Below are positions 1 through 6,771 of a stretch of DNA of 64,000 bases, piece by piece. A program made the translations under genes and the position numbers. Where the stretch lies: assembly GCA_029289235.1 (NCBI GenBank), contig JARFTZ010000057.1, positions 1-64,000 on the forward strand, read 5' to 3'. Position 1 is the stretch's first letter; the number at the start of each line of letters is the position of its first letter. The DNA is from Gammaproteobacteria bacterium. Its GTDB lineage: Bacteria > Pseudomonadota > Gammaproteobacteria > Burkholderiales > Rhodocyclaceae. Below the pieces are notes generated by a model. The model saw nothing but the letters and a program-made list of their open reading frames with translations, did no database searches and was not told the origin of the DNA.

Positions 1-35
1 GAATGCGTTGCCTTTAACCACGAACGGAGCCAACC

Positions 36-291
36 ATGCAAAAGATGATGATGAACGAAACCGAACTGGCCACGCGCTGGAATATCAGCCCTAAGACGCT
101 CCAGCGTCGGCGCAGCGAGGGGCGCGGGCCGCGCTTCATGAAAATGTCCAAGCGCGTCGTGTACCCGATCGACGAAATCCTCGATTAGGAGTTGGTTGCA
201 GAGCACCAAGGACCTGGGCATCGACGTGATGACGGCCCCGGGCGACCAGTACAGGACGTTGCAGCAGGCCCTCGCATCGCTGCCGGTTTGA
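36..291 (+). pseudogene. AlpA/excisionase-like helix-turn-helix protein, frameshifted
   Basis: Reading from the ATG at 36 gives a 50-residue ORF that stops at TAG 186-188. It has a helix-turn-helix of the MerR/AlpA kind (NETELATRWNISPKTLQRRR) followed by the usual beta-wing (GPRFMKMSKRVVYPIDEIL). Immediately after the stop, the +1 frame (from about 187) continues with coding-like sequence, STKDLGIDVMTAPGDQYRTL, ending in TGA at 289-291. A single small indel near 186-190 would join the two into a protein of about 84 residues, a common size for these DNA-binding proteins of integrative elements. A weak ribosome-binding site (ACGGAG) precedes the ATG. The alternative is a genuinely short protein ending at 188. 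The frameshift reading is inference from frame continuity. Confidence 0.6.
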
Positions 292-310
292 CTGACGCTT
301 CTGGCTCCGG

Positions 311-1429
311 CTATTGCTCCGCCAATTCGTAGCCGGTGCTTCGTCCGCCGCCGGGGGACTTTTTCAGCATACCCAAGCCCAGCAACTGCGTGATGTCACG
401 CAGCGCGGTGTCGGGGGAGCATTTGGCGATGGCGGCCCACTTGCTGCTGGTGAGCTTACCCTCGAAACCATCGAGCAGGCGGTTGAGCAACTTGACCTGC
501 CGCTCGTTCAGAGCTGAACCTGCCGAGCGCTGCCAGAAGCGCGCTTTAACCAGCACAGAGTCCAGCGTGGCCTGCGCGCTCGTAACAGCGCGCCCGAGCG
601 TGCCGAGGAACCACAACAGCCAGTCTGTGACGTCGAGTGCTCCTTTCTGCGTGCGTTCCAGCACATCGTAATAGTCCCTGCGCTCCCGCTGGATCTGCGC
701 CGACAGGCTGTAGAAGCGCTGCGGACTGCCATCGGCACGAGCCAGAAACAGATCACCCACTGCGCGGGCGATGCGCCCGTTACCGTCGTCGAAGGGGTGC
801 AGCGTCACGAACCACAGGTGCGCCAGCCCGGCCTTGACGAGCGCAGGCTCGCCGGTTTCCGCATTCGCCCATGCCAGAAAGCGTGCCGTCTCGGCGGCCA
901 ACACATCCGCTGGCGGTGCCTGGAAATGAATCCTGCGCCGACCCATCGGCCCGGAAACGACCTGCATGGGGCCATCGGCATCGCCACGCCACTGGCCTAC
1001 GGCGATCCGACTCATGCCCGAGTATCCTGTCGGGAACAGCGCCGCGTGCCAGCCAAACAAACGCTCGGCGGTCAGAGGTTCGACGCTGCGCGAAGTGGCG
1101 TCGAGCACCATATCAACGACACCGTCCACACGCCGATCCACTGGGGCGACCCCGCCGATGTCCACGCCCAGCCTTCGGGCGATGGATGAACGCACGGATT
1201 CCACGTTCAGCACTTCGCCTTCGATTTCGCTGGTCTTGACCACGTCCTCGGTCAAAGCCGCGAGGCTGGCCTGATCGCGCAGCGCCATTCCTACGTCCGC
1301 CAGGCGACCGAGTAGCAAGCCCTGAGCACGGCTTACATCGGCGAGCGGTCCCGCAAGAATGGACAGGTCGTAGCGCCAATCGGGCCAGTCGTCGGCCTGC
1401 CAAATGTAGAGTTTTTCTCCGCTACCCAT
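311..1429 (-). CDS. Fic family protein with DUF4172-like N-terminus
   Basis: Fic-domain enzyme, expected to transfer AMP or another nucleotide from NTP to target proteins. The core motif HPFDDGNGRIAR (consensus HPFxxGNGRxxR) lies near residue 210, with the catalytic histidine present. An N-terminal TSEIEG matches the (S/T)xxxE(G/N) inhibitory helix, so this is a class II, self-inhibited Fic protein. The extreme N-terminus (YIWQADDWPDWRYD) resembles DUF4172, and the C-terminus (SSKWAAIAKCSPDTALRDI, then a glycine-rich wing) looks like a winged helix, suggesting DNA binding or autoregulation. I chose the ATG at 1429; the ORF track begins at an upstream GTG (1444). It sits alone next to a decayed HTH gene, in accessory sequence. 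Toxin or regulator role is not determinable from sequence. Confidence 0.88.
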   Translation of the reverse strand: MGSGEKLYIWQADDWPDWRYDLSILAGPLADVSRAQGLLLGRLADVGMALRDQASLAALTEDVVKTSEIEGEVLNVESVRSSIARRLGVDIGGVAPVDRRVDGVVDMVLDATSRSVEPLTAERLFGWHAALFPTGYSGMSRIAVGQWRGDADGPMQVVSGPMGRRRIHFQAPPADVLAAETARFLAWANAETGEPALVKAGLAHLWFVTLHPFDDGNGRIARAVGDLFLARADGSPQRFYSLSAQIQRERRDYYDVLERTQKGALDVTDWLLWFLGTLGRAVTSAQATLDSVLVKARFWQRSAGSALNERQVKLLNRLLDGFEGKLTSSKWAAIAKCSPDTALRDITQLLGLGMLKKSPGGGRSTGYELAEQ

Positions 1430-1505
1430 GCGGAGATTAAACACCCAATTCGCCGCAACGGCAAGTCATTCTCCGCATCTATTGCGGCAAATGGGGCAAG
1501 CAAGC

Positions 1506-1530
1506 TCCGCACGATAAGGATTCGTGCGGA
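1506..1530. repeat. Perfect 9-bp inverted repeat upstream of the Fic gene
   Basis: TCCGCACGA and TCGTGCGGA flank a 7-bp spacer, about 80 bp upstream of the Fic start on its coding strand. The half-site CTCCGC recurs at 1532-1537 and TCTCCGC at 1471-1477. With a winged-helix-like domain in the Fic protein, an operator is possible. It could also be a transcript hairpin; there is no T tract to make it a convincing terminator. Confidence 0.45.
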
Positions 1531-1738
1531 CTCTCCGCCACATCACCATATTCCATTTGTTCGGCAAATTTACATTTATGGAGAAAATACGGAACACACT
1601 CTGATCATGCCCGCGAACACCCACACCCAGCGCATCCTTGATCTGGCCAGCCAGAGAAGGGAACCCCATCCCCACATCAATAAAACAGGTCTATATTGGA
1701 ATTACTCGGTACGTTCCGGTAACACTCGGGAGGACATC

Positions 1739-1867
1739 ATGGGAAAAACACATGAGTCTAGTAAAGAGGCCAAGAAACAGGCCTTGAAGAACCCTAAAGA
1801 GAAAAGAGCGGCAAAACGCGCCAAAAAACACGGAGCAGGAAACGCACCTCTTATTGGACGCCAGTGA
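1739..1867 (+). CDS. Small lysine-rich protein (42 aa)
   Basis: The ORF track starts at 1607, but a strong ribosome-binding site (GGGAGG) lies just before the ATG at 1739, giving a 42-residue protein that begins MGKTHESSKEAKK. The sequence is extremely basic (many Lys and Arg), with no cysteine or membrane segment, and is expected to be disordered or nucleic-acid associated. Short proteins of this MGK-x-HES style occur as uncharacterised ORFs in proteobacteria (recollection, not a search). No operon partner is visible: the neighbouring Fic gene runs the other way. Function unknown. Confidence 0.6.
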   Translation: MGKTHESSKEAKKQALKNPKEKRAAKRAKKHGAGNAPLIGRQ

Positions 1868-2060
1868 GAGTAGCGGGCCGGTCAGATGGTCGCTAATCAG
1901 GGGCCATGTATCACAAGAGCCGCTGGTCACGAGGGCGTGATTTTGCAGTGCGGTTGATTCAGAGTAGCGCCCACCAAACGACTAGTGGAGACTATTTTGG
2001 CAACGGAGACAGTAAAGCGGGGAAGCCGCAATCCTCACGCTCTGGATGGCTCGTTGCGCT

Positions 2061-2240
2061 TTATTTTTGGAGGCATTGGCTTTTGGCCTCAAGCCAATAA
2101 ACGACATCCCCTACAACAGCGATGCTCCCCGACACCACAAATGTCGCTGCGGAAACCACGCCCGCCAGCACCAGCAGTTCCACGCACCCTTCATTGCGAC
2201 ATCCCGCAAAAGCCTCCACTTGGTTCGTCTGAAGCGTCAT
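2061..2240 (-). CDS. Small hypothetical membrane protein
   Basis: A 59-residue ORF from the ATG at 2240 (the track's longer version starts at 2273). The first third is polar with two cysteines; the remainder is a hydrophobic stretch (LLVLAGVVSAATFVVSGSIA) followed by VVYWLEAKSQC, compatible with one membrane segment and a short tail. It overlaps in another frame the 3' end of the lipoprotein-like ORF at 2191-2367, so the two may be translationally linked. There is no clear ribosome-binding site. Function unknown; kept because the composition is protein-like rather than random. Confidence 0.4.
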   Translation of the reverse strand: MTLQTNQVEAFAGCRNEGCVELLVLAGVVSAATFVVSGSIAVVGDVVYWLEAKSQCLQK

Positions 2241-2367
2241 GTGTCGCTTGATAATGCCGCACGCAGCGGTCATATTCTGACGTGGTCATGGGTAGGTAGA
2301 TACAGCTACACAACCCCACGGAGGCGGAAACCAGTACGAGTGAGAAAACCTTAGACCGGGAAGTCAT
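2191..2367 (-). CDS. Possible small lipoprotein (58 aa)
   Basis: Below the length cut of the ORF track. From the ATG at 2367 the translation begins MTSRSKVFSLVLVSASVGLC, which has the basic-hydrophobic pattern of a signal sequence. It then gives CSCIYLP, so the cysteines could serve as an approximate lipobox. The rest is short and polar and ends at TGA 2191-2193. Its 3' end overlaps the small membrane ORF at 2061-2240. Evidence is compositional only; a chance ORF remains possible. Confidence 0.35.
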   Translation of the reverse strand: MTSRSKVFSLVLVSASVGLCSCIYLPMTTSEYDRCVRHYQATHDASDEPSGGFCGMSQ

Positions 2368-2585
2368 GGCATTCGGGCCGTATTCTCAATCAACAAGAAG
2401 GAGAAGAGCAGAGAAGCCCAAAGCCAATCTCGATGGCCCGAGGGAGGTTGAACCTCTACAGAAAAGCGCCCAACGACGATCGCGCCTTCGTTCTCAGTGT
2501 AGACACGCCGTCAGAAGACCTCAATTCACGCTTGCCACACGACTCCTTGGCAATTCCGGGAGGAACGCACAAAAGGACAAGCGCC

Positions 2586-2858
2586 CTAACCCCTCCCGCG
2601 CGACACCCCGGCGACCTTGATCATGTAGACCGAAAACGCCCACAGGATGGCCCCGCCGAGTACCGGCAGTGGCTTGCCCTCGGAGGACAACAGCGCAATC
2701 GACCCCGAGCAGGCACAAAGCGCCGCCAACGCCCAGAGAATCCACTTGGTGACGCCCGCAAAGGCAGCCCTGCCGAATCGCCAGAGGAAGGCAACGAAGG
2801 CAATGGCCAGCAGCACCAGCATCGAGTATTTGGAAGATCCCACGCTGCCCCATCCCAT
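2586..2858 (-). CDS. Hypothetical multi-pass inner-membrane protein
   Basis: About 90 residues from the ATG at 2858; an upstream in-frame GTG (2867) is the alternative start. Three hydrophobic segments are visible: MLVLLAIAFVAFLW, ILWALAALCACSGSIALL and VLGGAILWAFSVYMI. The protein ends in a basic tail (GVSRGRG). It follows the tRNA(fMet) gene and its terminator on the same strand, so it probably needs its own promoter. No family recognised. Confidence 0.55.
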   Translation of the reverse strand: MGWGSVGSSKYSMLVLLAIAFVAFLWRFGRAAFAGVTKWILWALAALCACSGSIALLSSEGKPLPVLGGAILWAFSVYMIKVAGVSRGRG

Positions 2859-2875
2859 AGTGAACACCAGACAGC

Positions 2876-2900
2876 AAAAAGCCCACTCCGAAGAATGGGC
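2876..2900 (-). terminator. Rho-independent terminator after tRNA(fMet)
   Basis: On the minus strand the transcript forms an 8-bp stem, GCCCATTC / GAGTGGGC (one G-U pair), closed by a TTCG tetraloop and followed by TTTTT. It lies about 15 bp past the CCA end of the tRNA. Confidence 0.85.
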
Positions 2901-2915
2901 CGACTATTTGCTGTT

Positions 2916-2991
2916 TGGTTGCGGGGACAGGACTTGAACCTGTGACCTTCGGGTTATGAGCCCGACGAGCTGCCAACTGCTCCACCCCGCG
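2916..2991 (-). tRNA. tRNA-fMet (CAT), initiator
   Basis: The reverse complement begins CGCGGGGTGGAGCAG and ends CCCCGCAACCA, with the CCA encoded. Anticodon loop CTCATAA gives CAT. The first base C opposite A72 (mismatch) and the run of G-C pairs at the base of the anticodon stem (GGG / CCC) are the hallmarks of bacterial initiator tRNA. Total 76 nt including CCA. Terminators lie on both sides. Confidence 0.93.
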
Positions 2992-3018
2992 CCCGATAAA
3001 AACGGAAAGCTTCAAAGC

Positions 3019-3044
3019 AAAACGCCAACCCAAGAGGATTGGCG
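3019..3044 (-). terminator. Rho-independent terminator upstream of tRNA(fMet)
   Basis: Minus-strand stem CGCCAATCC / GGGTTGGCG (9 bp with one G-U), loop TCTT, then TTTT. It follows the tRNA/tmRNA-like 3' end at 3062, as expected for a transcript ending there. Confidence 0.75.
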
Positions 3045-3061
3045 TCATTGCTTGATATTTT

Positions 3062-3157
3062 TGGTGGCGGAAACGGGAACCGAACCCGCGTCCGCTTGCT
3101 GATCCAGATAGTAACGCCTCGGCCTTGAGGGCGTCGATTCGATGATTTGGCCGGAGG
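3062..3157 (-). other. tRNA/tmRNA-like 3' end (possible ssrA remnant or attachment site)
   Basis: The minus strand reads GCGGACGCGGGTTCGG, then TTCCCGTTTCCGCCACCA: a T-arm (GCGGG, TTCGGTT loop, CCCGT) plus an acceptor 3' strand and encoded CCA. GGACGCGGGTTC is typical of tmRNA 3' ends. No matching D-arm/acceptor 5' half or proteolysis-tag reading frame was found upstream. Position 70 reads G where tmRNA-Ala needs U, so a functional tmRNA end is doubtful. Two hairpins (TTGGCC/GGCCAA and ACGCC/GGCGT) lie just upstream. Options: an integration scar, a degraded ssrA, or the acceptor part of a two-piece tmRNA. The 5' limit is arbitrary. Confidence 0.45.
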
Positions 3158-3278
3158 CGGCCAACGCGCGGGCACGCGTATCCCTGCTCAAAGCTCCACA
3201 TCCGCCCACCCTGGGCCTACTGGCTCACCTGATGAGCCTCCCTCCTTGGAAAATTCTTCGGAAATCAGCCATCTGTCA

Positions 3279-3307
3279 TTGCTGGTTTGAAAATTTTGCA
3301 CTATCCT
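3279..3307 (+). promoter_or_regulatory. Candidate sigma-70 promoter for the excisionase-type gene
   Basis: TTGCTG and TATCCT are separated by 17 bp, ending about 30 bp before the ATG at 3338. The surrounding sequence is AT-rich relative to its neighbourhood. Confidence 0.45.
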
Positions 3308-3337
3308 GTCGTGGTTTTCCCTAGATTGGCCATCACC

Positions 3338-3568
3338 ATGTCAACGAGTACCAGCGAAGGCGAGATCCTCACTATCAAGCAGGTCGCCGACTACCTGAAG
3401 GTCACCGAGCGGACGATCTACCGGCTGGCAGCGGCCAAGAAGATCCCGGCCTTCAAGGTCGGGGGGACGTGGCGGTTTTCGCGTGCGGACATCGACAGCT
3501 GGATCAAGCAGCAGTCATCGGTGGATCTAGGGGATGACAGCCATGACTCAGCGAAAGTTGGGCGGTGA
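3338..3568 (+). CDS. Excisionase-family (helix-turn-helix) DNA-binding protein
   Basis: 76 residues from the ATG at 3338 (the track's start at 3287 is upstream and less likely). It contains the full MerR-like/excisionase fold signature: ILTIKQVADYLKVTERTIYR followed by KIPAFKVGGTWRFSRADIDSW. Such proteins bind DNA, either as recombination directionality factors or, as often with this exact type, as small regulators at the head of an accessory operon. The stop is 2 bp before the ATG of the next gene fragment (3571), so they formed an operon. Its sequence is intact although the downstream gene is broken. Confidence 0.8.
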   Translation: MSTSTSEGEILTIKQVADYLKVTERTIYRLAAAKKIPAFKVGGTWRFSRADIDSWIKQQSSVDLGDDSHDSAKVGR

Positions 3569-3570
3569 CC

Positions 3571-3705
3571 ATGAAGCTGATCCACAACACCGGCGCAGAT
3601 CGAGTCATCGATCTGATGCGCCCGCACCTCAAACACGGCTACCTGCCAATGGGTCATCGTGTCGTGCAATGTCGATGGAACTTGCCAAGGCATATCCCCA
3701 GGTAA
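3571..3705 (+). pseudogene. 5' fragment of the gene following the excisionase-type gene
   Basis: Starts MKLIHNTGADRVIDLMRPHL with a plausible ribosome-binding region (GGGCGG) and then loses sense near 3640-3650. Beyond that the DNA codes on the opposite strand for an unrelated protein. The N-terminal sequence resembles starts I associate with large PLD-like/helicase proteins encoded directly after excisionase-type genes; that is recollection, so the family call is tentative. About 25 native codons survive and the rest of the ORF to TAA 3705 is read-through into foreign sequence. Confidence 0.5.
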
Positions 3706-4527
3706 CGAGCCCGAATAGGTACATGCCCGGAATAACTCCTCTGAAAGATCGTGCCCCTCCGGTAGGACGCTGACTAGTTTTTGGATCAGTCCGAGAGATT
3801 TGCGGCGTTCCCCACCTTCTTCACCGAAGCGTTTGGCTGTGTCGAAAAAAATGCTCCGCAAGGTCTCGCACTCGGCCTGGCTCGCTGCAAGATTACAAGC
3901 GCAAAACGGGCTGAGCGCATCCAAGTCTTCCAACGTCACAGTATCGGACACCACGCTCGCCCAGAAGTGATCGCCCGGGACGGCAGTGTCGACGGCCTCC
4001 GCCAATGGTGCGCCATGCTCTTTGGTGTAGCGAAACCAGGGACGGGTCGATGAATCCATCAGACCCAATTCCGCCAGTGTTCCGGCGTAGTACTGGCCGA
4101 GTCCGCCCAATTGGTTCTTGAAGTATCGGTGGGTAGAGTCTTGTGCAGTGTAGTGAGAAAGCAGGAGGGCTTGGCCGTTTTCGAGGCGATCAAGTGCGCT
4201 TAGTAGCTGGATGCGCCCGACCATGGCGGCACCGTGACGTTCATTGTCGTTGTCTGTTCGACGTGCGTGCCGTTCTGCAATGAGCGTGAGCAGGCAATCG
4301 GCGCGGCGGAAGTACTCAACGAATAGCGCAGCATCTTCTTTCGAGTAACGTCGGTCGTAGGACCAGACAATCCACGGATAGAGTGAGTAGTAACGAGCAC
4401 GATCGGTAACGTTGGTGATGCCTGGAAGCAGTTGCCCGTAGATAAGCAGACATGGGGCCTGTGTGCCAAGATGGTCAAGGCCCCCTATGGCTGTCGGGGG
4501 CGTTAGCCAAGAAGTCTCGATTCTCAT
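3646..4527 (-). pseudogene. Unknown protein, C-terminus lost at a recombination junction
   Basis: From the ATG at 4527 a coherent protein of about 290 residues runs to around 3646 (for example RARYYSLYPWIVWSYDRRY, GGLGQYYAGTLAELGL). Downstream of that, the same frame is merely antisense of the excisionase-type operon, so the 369-residue track ORF is a chimera. Visible character: soluble, rich in aromatic residues, no membrane segment, no nucleotide-binding motif. I do not recognise the family. Position beside an excisionase-type gene and tRNA genes suggests cargo of a lost mobile or defence island. Confidence 0.6.
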
Positions 4528-4860
4528 GTGATTAACCAGCCTATTTTTGTTTTCGCTAAGCTATTCGTGCGACCTCGAAATGCTAATTGAATCTCCAATG
4601 TTTTGCTTGGGAACCGAAAGACATACCCATGTCCGCGTTGTGGCTTTTTTTGCCCAAGTCGCCAATGTAAGGCAGTTTCCGTGACGAACAAGCAGGCGGA
4701 AACCCGCATTATTGCTTGAGGGGGCGCGACGGCGTCCTTCGCAGAAACAGAGAATGGGTGGGAACAGAGAGCGGAAAACCACCCGAAACGGGGTGCTCCT
4801 GGGCGGCGACGTCCGTCGCAGCGAGGCCCGAACCCGCGCCAATACTGGGAAAAACGGGCG
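4528..4860. other. Gene-poor interval
   Basis: No convincing gene. ORFs here (4561-4872 minus, 4712-4894 plus) are short, arginine-rich or overlap the tRNA terminator, and lack ribosome-binding sites. Base composition is mixed, the left half AT-richer than the core genome. Likely the eroded edge of the accessory region. Confidence 0.5.
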
Positions 4861-4892
4861 AAAAAAAACCAACCGAGAACGGTTGGTTTTTT
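4861..4892 (-). terminator. Terminator after tRNA-Met (bidirectional form)
   Basis: AACCAACCG / CGGTTGGTT stem with loop AGAA, flanked by an A run on one side and a T run on the other. It lies 7 bp beyond the CCA end of the minus-strand tRNA. Confidence 0.85.
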
Positions 4893-4898
4893 GAATAG

Positions 4899-4975
4899 TG
4901 GTGGTGATGGGCAGAATTGAACTGCCGACCTATGGGTTATGAATCCATCGCTCTAACCAACTGAGCTACATCACC
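4899..4975 (-). tRNA. tRNA-Met (CAT), elongator type
   Basis: The reverse complement starts GGTGATGTAGCTCAGTTGG and ends CATCACCACCA with encoded CCA, 77 nt. The anticodon loop TTCATAA gives CAT. The acceptor stem GGTGATG/CATCACC is fully paired, unlike the initiator at 2916-2991. Because CAT is also used by tRNA-Ile2 (after lysidine modification), identity as Met rather than Ile2 is inferred. Confidence 0.85.
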
Positions 4976-5051
4976 GTTAGGGCGCGAGATTATAAAGTTG
5001 CTTCCTACAGAAGGTCAACTTCAACAGCACCCCATTCATTAAAAGCTTGTT

Positions 5052-5057
5052 TATAAT
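5052..5057 (+). promoter_or_regulatory. Consensus -10 hexamer just before the 5064 gene
   Basis: A perfect TATAAT lies 6 bp upstream of the ATG at 5064. Transcription from it would start at or near the A of the ATG, so the message may be leaderless. There is no good -35 at the right distance and no ribosome-binding site. Confidence 0.4.
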
Positions 5058-5063
5058 GCGCCG

Positions 5064-5423
5064 ATGCCACTACCTGCATCCCTTGTTGCCTCAATCGTCA
5101 GCGCCGTCATTGAAACGGTCGTGCAATCGGCGGGTACCGTATCGACAACGCAATACGATACGTACATTGCCAGGCGCACGCTGCCTCCCGAGGTAAAACA
5201 GGGTGTCATGCAACCGCCTCCGGGCAATGGCACCGTCACCATCAGCGGCAGCACCCTCACCCTGTCGCCGGTCGCGCAGTTCCGCAACCAGCAGAACCTG
5301 ATCGTCATGCCCATGGCCATTCAGCAAGCGACCGACGTGGTGTATCTCAACGACAACTTCGGCGCCGTGCACCGCATCTGGCTGATCAGCCGGGCGGAAG
5401 CCGATTCCCTGAAGAAAAACTGA
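5064..5423 (+). CDS. Hypothetical protein upstream of miaB
   Basis: 119 residues. The N-terminus is mildly hydrophobic ([21 protein letters not shown]) without a clear signal cleavage site. The middle carries a proline-rich stretch and a beta-like segment ([18 protein letters not shown]), and the end is charged. Codon use matches the housekeeping genes that follow, and it ends 10 bp before miaB, so co-transcription is likely. No domain recognised. Confidence 0.65.
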   Translation: MPLPASLVASIVSAVIETVVQSAGTVSTTQYDTYIARRTLPPEVKQGVMQPPPGNGTVTISGSTLTLSPVAQFRNQQNLIVMPMAIQQATDVVYLNDNFGAVHRIWLISRAEADSLKKN

Positions 5424-5433
5424 CTCCGCTCCA

Positions 5434-6771
5434 ATGGTAAAAAAACTGTTCATCCGCACTTTCGGGTGCCAGATGAACGAGTACGACTCGGACAAGATGG
5501 CCGACGTGCTCGCTGCTTCTGAAGAAATCGTCAAGACCGACTCGCCCGACGACGCCGACATCATCCTTTTCAACACCTGCTCGGTGCGCGAGAAGGCACA
5601 GGAACGCGTGTTCCATGACCTCGGCCGCGTGCGGCTGCTGAAAAAGGAGAAACCGGACCTGATCATCGGCGTCGGTGGCTGTGTGGCCAGTCAGGAAGGC
5701 GACGCCATCGTCGCTCGCGCGCCATTTGTCGATATTGTCTTCGGCCCGCAGACGCTGCACCGCCTGCCGCAATTGATCGCCGAGCGGCGCCGGGCCGGCA
5801 AGGCGCAAGTCGATGTCTCGTTCCCTGAAATCGAAAAATTCGACAACCTGCCGCCGGCCAAGGTCGAGGGCGCCGCGGCGTTCGTCTCGATCATGGAGGG
5901 CTGCAGCAAGTTCTGCACCTATTGCATCGTCCCCTTCACCCGCGGTGACGAGGTGTCGCGCCCGTTCGACGACGTGCTGACCGAGGTTGCGGGGCTGGCC
6001 GCACAGGGTGTCGGCGAAGTCACGCTGCTTGGCCAGAATGTCAATGCCTACCGCGGGGCGATGGCGGGCAGTGAAGAAAAGGCGGACCTCGCGATGCTCA
6101 TCGAGTACATCGCGGAGATCCCCGGCATCGAGCGCATCCGCTACACCACGTCGCATCCGCGCGAACTGACGCAGCGGCTGATCGACACCTACGTCAAGGT
6201 GCCGAAGCTGGTTTCGCACCTGCACCTGCCGGTGCAGTCGGGCTCGGACCGCATCCTCGCGGCAATGAAACGCGGCTACACCGCGCTCGAATACAAGAGC
6301 CTGGTACGCAAGCTGCGTGCGGCCCGGCCGGACATCTCGCTCTCGTCCGACTTCATCGTCGGATTCCCCGGCGAAACTGCGGAAGATTTCGAGAAGACAA
6401 TGAAGCTGATCGACGACGTCGGTTTCGACGCCTCGTTCTCGTTCGTTTTCAGTCCGCGCCCCGGCACGCCGGCAGCGGAGATGCACGACGACACGCCGCG
6501 TGAAGTCCAGATCGAGCGCCTGACGCGCCTGCAGCGACGCATCGAGGAACTGGCGCAGGTTGTCTCGCAGTCGATGGTCGGCACCGTGCAGCGCGTCCTG
6601 GTCGAAGGCTTCTCGAAGAAGGACGAGCACGAACTGGCCGGACGCACCGACAACAACCGCGTCGTCAACTTCCAGGGCAACCCGCGTCTCGTCAACAAGT
6701 TCATCGACGTGCGCATCACCTCGGCGATGCCGCATTCGCTGCGCGGCGAAGTGGTCACCCGCGAATCATGA
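5434..6771 (+). CDS. miaB: tRNA-2-methylthio-N6-dimethylallyladenosine synthase MiaB
   Basis: Radical-SAM methylthiotransferase that converts i6A37 to ms2i6A37 in tRNAs reading UNN codons. At 445 residues it has the family length. The N-terminal UPF0004 domain carries the three auxiliary-cluster cysteines ([11 protein letters not shown] near 12, NTCSVRE near 49, GGC near 83). The radical-SAM CxxxCxxC motif is [13 protein letters not shown] near 155-165, and the C-terminal TRAM domain runs to the end ([19 protein letters not shown]). Its stop overlaps the ATG of phoH by 4 bp. The miaB-phoH-ybeY-corC-lnt order is a conserved proteobacterial cluster. Confidence 0.97.
   Translation: MVKKLFIRTFGCQMNEYDSDKMADVLAASEEIVKTDSPDDADIILFNTCSVREKAQERVFHDLGRVRLLKKEKPDLIIGVGGCVASQEGDAIVARAPFVDIVFGPQTLHRLPQLIAERRRAGKAQVDVSFPEIEKFDNLPPAKVEGAAAFVSIMEGCSKFCTYCIVPFTRGDEVSRPFDDVLTEVAGLAAQGVGEVTLLGQNVNAYRGAMAGSEEKADLAMLIEYIAEIPGIERIRYTTSHPRELTQRLIDTYVKVPKLVSHLHLPVQSGSDRILAAMKRGYTALEYKSLVRKLRAARPDISLSSDFIVGFPGETAEDFEKTMKLIDDVGFDASFSFVFSPRPGTPAAEMHDDTPREVQIERLTRLQRRIEELAQVVSQSMVGTVQRVLVEGFSKKDEHELAGRTDNNRVVNFQGNPRLVNKFIDVRITSAMPHSLRGEVVTRES

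Noticed and set aside
2433-2945. 170-aa plus-strand ORF
   Set aside because: Antisense of the small membrane protein and the tRNA end; low-complexity Arg/Gln composition.
2521-3201. 226-aa minus-strand ORF across the tRNA(fMet)
   Set aside because: Runs through a tRNA and two terminators, so it is not translated as a gene.
3225-3255. CTGATGAG followed by GGAAAA, resembling a hammerhead ribozyme core
   Set aside because: No stem II can form between the two conserved blocks and the third strand is missing.
3418-3645. C-terminal 75 residues of the 369-aa minus-strand ORF
   Set aside because: They are the antisense of the excisionase-type operon, so not part of the original protein.
4712-4898. 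Two overlapping 60-aa plus-strand ORFs before the tRNA-Met
   Set aside because: They end in the tRNA terminator, have no ribosome-binding site, and differ only by frame.
5386-6735. 449-aa minus-strand ORF over miaB
   Set aside because: Antisense shadow of a clearly conserved gene; Asp/Arg/Val-rich composition caused by GC-rich codon use.
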